DNA from: Candidatus Uhrbacteria bacterium
GTDB lineage: Bacteria > Patescibacteriota > Patescibacteriia > UBA9934 > UBA11717
Direction of reading: 5' to 3'
NCBI GenBank assembly: GCA_013203725.1
Contig: JABMPK010000080.1
Span: 1 to 7,695 of the forward strand
DNA length: 7,695 nucleotides
In this document: one piece after another, positions 5,832 through 7,695 of the stretch
Layout: each line of letters opens with the position of its first letter
How positions within the stretch are numbered: position 1 is the stretch's first letter
Position numbers and translations under genes: made by a program
Notes under the pieces: model-generated
Seen by the model: the letters and a program-made list of their open reading frames with translations, nothing else
Told to the model about the DNA's origin: nothing
Databases searched by the model: none

Positions 5832-6437
5832 TTAATGCTGCGATCTGAGGCTGAAGTCAATGATCATGTCCATCAAGCGGAACTTGGCCATGATTCCCTG
5901 TGCGCTCAGGGCTCGTACGTGTCGTGGGTGGTTTTCCCAAGCAAGCCAGGTGGCCTTGTCGAGCGCGAGTGCGGCCTCTACGCCCTCGTGCCGGTGCTCG
6001 TTGCTCGCGTCACCGTACTCATGCGGCGCTGCAATCGCCCGCGTCTCCATGTGGACTACCGTGCCGTATCGCGAGATCATCTCCTGCTGATCAAGCCCGT
6101 GGAGCTTGCAGAAAGCCTCCACTCCACCCGGCGTGTACGCAGCGCCGTCCAGAATGCCACGGTCGCAGATGACCAGTTTGCACACTCCTCGCGCTGCCTC
6201 GGCCACCGCTTTGTCCTCCAGCTCAATCTGAGCCTTCAGAATCGCCGTCTGGAACTTACTCTGCCACTCAGGACTCGGCGGAACGCTGTCCATCTTGTAT
6301 CCAGAGTCCAGAAGAGTAGTGGCCACTTCGGGCAAAAACACCATCATGTGCCCGTATCTTTCCTTCAACAGGTCCAGAATAGTCGTTTTTCCTGCATACG
6401 GTCCACCTGTCAGCACGATCTTGATTACGTTGTCCAT
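5832..6437 (-). CDS. AAA_28 / NadR-like P-loop ATPase or kinase
   Basis: A 201-residue cytosolic P-loop protein of the AAA_28 (NadR kinase-like) family. Walker A is GGPYAGKT (11-18), preceded by the typical strand IKIVLT. The Walker B-like motif is KLVICDRGILDGAAYT (87-102), with Asp92 and the family-typical DRGxxDGxAY. The lid and C-terminal region HMETRA...YGDASNEHRHEG...WENHPRHVRAL is also typical of AAA_28. The substrate is unknown; NadR kinases phosphorylate nicotinamide riboside, but no NMN-adenylyltransferase domain is present. The ATG at 6437 is chosen because AAGGGAG lies 6 bases upstream and homology starts there; a longer frame from 6518 would read through the leader terminator. 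The gene is GC-richer than its neighbours and has a strong promoter and long leader, suggesting acquisition from another source. Followed by an intrinsic terminator; transcribed alone. Confidence 0.85.
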   Translation of the reverse strand: MDNVIKIVLTGGPYAGKTTILDLLKERYGHMMVFLPEVATTLLDSGYKMDSVPPSPEWQSKFQTAILKAQIELEDKAVAEAARGVCKLVICDRGILDGAAYTPGGVEAFCKLHGLDQQEMISRYGTVVHMETRAIAAPHEYGDASNEHRHEGVEAALALDKATWLAWENHPRHVRALSAQGIMAKFRLMDMIIDFSLRSQH

Positions 6438-6443
6438 AATTGT

Positions 6444-6450
6444 CTCCCTT
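6444..6450 (-). promoter_or_regulatory. Shine-Dalgarno site of the AAA_28 gene
   Basis: AAGGGAG on the minus strand ends 6 bases before the ATG at 6437. It is the only strong Shine-Dalgarno sequence in front of a gene here. A 6-bp hairpin TTCGTT/AACGAA (arms 6460-6465 and 6449-6454, 5-base loop) overlaps its first two bases. Confidence 0.75.
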
Positions 6451-6474
6451 CGTTGTTTGAACGAATCGGCTCGC

Positions 6475-6586
6475 AAAAAAACAGAGCCATTATTAGCTCT
6501 GTTTCTTATAGAGCTCATGTCTCACGCTCAATGTATTAAGCGCAGGCACGAACCCTCATCTGGAAATCCGGATGAAAATGTTGTCT
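6475..6586 (-). ncRNA. Leader RNA with terminator/antiterminator, candidate attenuator
   Basis: From the predicted start near 6586, the minus-strand leader runs about 110 bases to an intrinsic terminator: AAACAGAGC (6496-6504), 8-base loop, GCTCTGTTT (6479-6487), then Ts to 6475. An upstream AGCTCT (6510-6515) is complementary to AGAGCT (6495-6500), the terminator's 5' arm, so a 6-bp antiterminator would exclude the terminator. A further imperfect hairpin lies near the 5' end (TCATC at about 6570-6574 with GATGA at 6556-6560). The coding gene begins 38 bases past the T tract. This is the layout of a transcription attenuator or riboswitch; the terminated product could also act as an sRNA. I recognise no known ligand-binding class. 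Confidence 0.6.
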
Positions 6587-6592
6587 GACGAG

Positions 6593-6621
6593 ACTATACA
6601 AGGTTTCTAGAATCTTGTCAA
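6593..6621 (-). promoter_or_regulatory. Near-consensus sigma70 promoter of the AAA_28 leader
   Basis: On the minus strand, perfect -35 TTGACA (6616-6621), a 17-base spacer, then -10 TATAGT (6593-6598; one mismatch). Predicted transcript start is near 6586, 155 bases from the -10 to the start codon. It is the strongest promoter in the window and lies just outside the left end of the IS30 element. Confidence 0.85.
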
Positions 6622-6639
6622 GGGGTGTCCTCAATTGCC

Positions 6640-6666
6640 GAATTCCAGACATACCGCCCCACCCCG
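6640..6666 (+). repeat. Left terminal inverted repeat of the IS30 element
   Basis: GAATTC, a 10-base divergent middle, then GCCCCACCCCG. It matches the inverted right end at 17 outer and inner positions and lies 25 bases before the transposase start. Confidence 0.65.
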
Positions 6667-6670
6667 TAAA

Positions 6671-6698
6671 TGAGCTAACTTTAGTAAAGTATGGCTCA
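6671..6698 (+). promoter_or_regulatory. Dyad/hairpin enclosing the transposase start codon
   Basis: TGAGC (6671-6675) pairs with GCTCA (6694-6698) and ACTTTA (6678-6683) with TAAAGT (6685-6690). The interior also pairs with one wobble and one bulged A, so the ATG at 6691 is inside the stem. It could be an operator, or an RNA hairpin hiding the start in read-through transcripts, as known for some other insertion sequences. Confidence 0.45.
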
Positions 6699-7680
6699 TA
6701 TGCGAAGAATCACTTATCTGGAGAGGGCTATTATTGAGGTTTGTTTGGCGTCTGGGACAAGTCACAGAAAGATAGCTGTTATCCTTGGTAGAGACCGCAG
6801 GGTCATTGATCGTGAGGTTTCAAGAAACAGGCCTGCAGAGCGTGAATATCGTGCAAAGCTAGCTCATGAACTCACGCGAAGACGTGAAGGTAATAGATGC
6901 AGACGAAAGCTCGAGAAAGACGAGTCTCTTAGGAAGTTTGTTATAGACAATATTAGAGACGATATGTCCCCAGAACAGATCTCTGGAATACTGAAAGATA
7001 ATCCTCCAGGGCATCTTAAGAAGAGATCACTGTGTCATGAAACGATCTACCAATATATCTACGAAGGTGAAGGACAATATGAGTATCTCTATGCCCATCT
7101 TAGAAGACGCAGGAGAACACGAAGGAAACAAGGAAAGAGAAGACACTATAAAACATCTATCATTGAACGAATATCGATTCATAGCAGACCAGCAGTTATT
7201 AATAACAGAGAACGTTATGGTGATTTCGAATGTGACCTCATAGAAGGACCAAGATCAGGTAGGCAAGCGTTGTCTGTACACTATGAGAGAAAGGGGCAGT
7301 ATGTGAAGATTCATAGGGTGCAAGACAAGACAGCCCAAGAGACCAACGATGCAATAATGAAAACAAAAGAATCCCTTCCAACAGGATTTTTAAAATCAAT
7401 AACATACGATAACGGATCTGAAACATCGCAACACCATGTGATACGATACGAACACGACATAGATACCTTTCACTGCGATCCATACTCTAGTTGGCAGAAA
7501 GGTGGTGTTGAGAACATGAACGGACTCATCCGGCAGTACATTCCAAAAGGCGCAAAGATAGAGAACTATACAGACCAATACATAAAAGACATAGAAACAA
7601 AGCTCAACAACAGACCACGGAAGAACTTAAACTATAAATCACCCAACCAAGTACTCGCTCACCTCGGGGTGGGGCAATAG
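6691..7680 (+). CDS. IS30-family transposase, full length
   Basis: A 329-residue DDE transposase. The N-terminal helix-turn-helix (about 6-46) has the IS30 pattern YLERAIIEVCLASGTSHRKIAVILGRDRRVIDREVSRN. A second helical DNA-binding region contains MSPEQISGIL (92-101) and HETIYQYIY (116-124), followed by a very basic stretch RRRRRTRRKQGKRRHYK (138-154). The RNase H-like catalytic core has Asp182 (GDFECDLIEG), Asp240 (SITYDNGSE) and Glu274 (WQKGGVENMNGLIRQYIPKG); 33 residues separate the last two, the DD33E spacing of IS30. The ending NNRPRKNLNYKSPNQVLAHL is also typical. All catalytic residues are present, so it may be active. The last codons lie in the right inverted repeat. An in-frame ATG at 6700 is an alternative start. 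No Shine-Dalgarno sequence or clear promoter is seen. Confidence 0.95.
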   Translation: MAHMRRITYLERAIIEVCLASGTSHRKIAVILGRDRRVIDREVSRNRPAEREYRAKLAHELTRRREGNRCRRKLEKDESLRKFVIDNIRDDMSPEQISGILKDNPPGHLKKRSLCHETIYQYIYEGEGQYEYLYAHLRRRRRTRRKQGKRRHYKTSIIERISIHSRPAVINNRERYGDFECDLIEGPRSGRQALSVHYERKGQYVKIHRVQDKTAQETNDAIMKTKESLPTGFLKSITYDNGSETSQHHVIRYEHDIDTFHCDPYSSWQKGGVENMNGLIRQYIPKGAKIENYTDQYIKDIETKLNNRPRKNLNYKSPNQVLAHLGVGQ

Positions 7681-7692
7681 GAACTAGAATTC
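7665..7692 (+). repeat. Right terminal inverted repeat of the IS30 element
   Basis: CGGGGTGGGGC (7665-7675), 11 divergent bases, then GAATTC (7687-7692), the inverse of the left end. It overlaps the transposase stop codon at 7678-7680. Confidence 0.65.
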
Positions 7693-7695
7693 GCA

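Larger units (their letters stand above)
6640..7692 (+). mobile_element. IS30-family insertion sequence, apparently intact
   Basis: The element carries one complete IS30-type transposase and imperfect terminal inverted repeats. GAATTC at 6640-6645 and GCCCCACCCCG at 6656-6666 on the left match, inverted, CGGGGTGGGGC at 7665-7675 and GAATTC at 7687-7692 on the right. The middle 10-11 bases of each repeat are divergent and differ by one base in length. Outermost bases and target duplication cannot be fixed, because only 3 bases remain after the right GAATTC; TGC(C) outside each GAATTC may also belong to the repeats. Size, about 1.05 kb, is typical of the family. Confidence 0.75.

Noticed and set aside
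6438..6518. N-terminal extension of the AAA_28 protein from the ATG at 6518
   Set aside because: The extension would be encoded by the leader terminator and its T tract; family homology and the Shine-Dalgarno site point to 6437.
5835..6539. Plus-strand frame of 234 codons opposite the AAA_28 gene
   Set aside because: It is the antisense shadow of a GC-rich gene; the translation has no recognisable domain, and the opposite strand has Walker motifs, a promoter, a ribosome site and a terminator.
7037..7578. Small frames on both strands within the transposase
   Set aside because: Shadows of the intact IS30 transposase reading frame.

Overview
The window looks like a chromosomal segment of an ultra-small Candidate Phyla Radiation bacterium (Patescibacteria, probably a Parcubacteria/Paceibacteria lineage). 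The main clue is the long exported protein at 86-2200. It combines modules I know as recurrent in that group: a 'GKRYAFPNEKVFFTW ... GGVLRPI' N-terminal domain, a CARDB-like domain and a 'HFTWNDGV ... GMPIQGGTL' C-terminus. A Cys-bearing DUF378 membrane protein and a short Spo0M-like protein also fit. Most genes have a -10 box only 6-28 bases from the start codon and no Shine-Dalgarno sequence, which fits lineages using leaderless or short-leader mRNAs. This placement is inference; no rRNA or other phylogenetic marker is present.

Layout. 53-80: intrinsic terminator. 86-2200 (-): large secreted or surface protein. 2272-3013 (-): YaaA-family peroxide-stress protein whose start is recoverable only across a +1 frameshift in a seven-G run. 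3081-3455 (+): ribosome hibernation factor HPF/RaiA, divergent from yaaA. 3532-3750 (+): two-helix DUF378 protein with a CxxC near each end, followed by a strong terminator whose T tract runs into the next promoter. 3809-4390 (+): membrane-anchored PsbP-like protein. 4394-5155 (-): transglutaminase-like protein with a complete Cys-His-Asp triad. 5195-5701 (-): Spo0M/arrestin-like protein. 5777-5812: terminator. 5832-6437 (-): AAA_28/NadR-like P-loop ATPase or kinase. 6438-6621: its long regulatory leader. 6640-7692: an IS30-family insertion sequence with an intact DDE transposase (6691-7680, +), nearly complete at the window edge.

The most notable region is 5832-6621. The ATPase gene is clearly GC-richer than its neighbours (43 of 60 bases are G+C in 5941-6000, against 17 of 60 in 4741-4800, counted by hand). 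It has a textbook TTGACA-17-TATAGT promoter, a leader of about 150 nt and a strong Shine-Dalgarno sequence, all unlike the other genes. The leader contains a terminator hairpin with seven Ts before the start codon and an upstream segment able to form a competing antiterminator. This has the layout of a transcription attenuator or riboswitch-like element of unknown signal, or of an sRNA of about 110 nt. I recognise no known riboswitch class in it.

The remaining genes suggest a small stress and envelope set: hibernation factor and YaaA back to back, a surface protein, two small membrane proteins, and a Spo0M-like/transglutaminase-like pair that may be co-transcribed. I see no CRISPR array, tRNA or rRNA.
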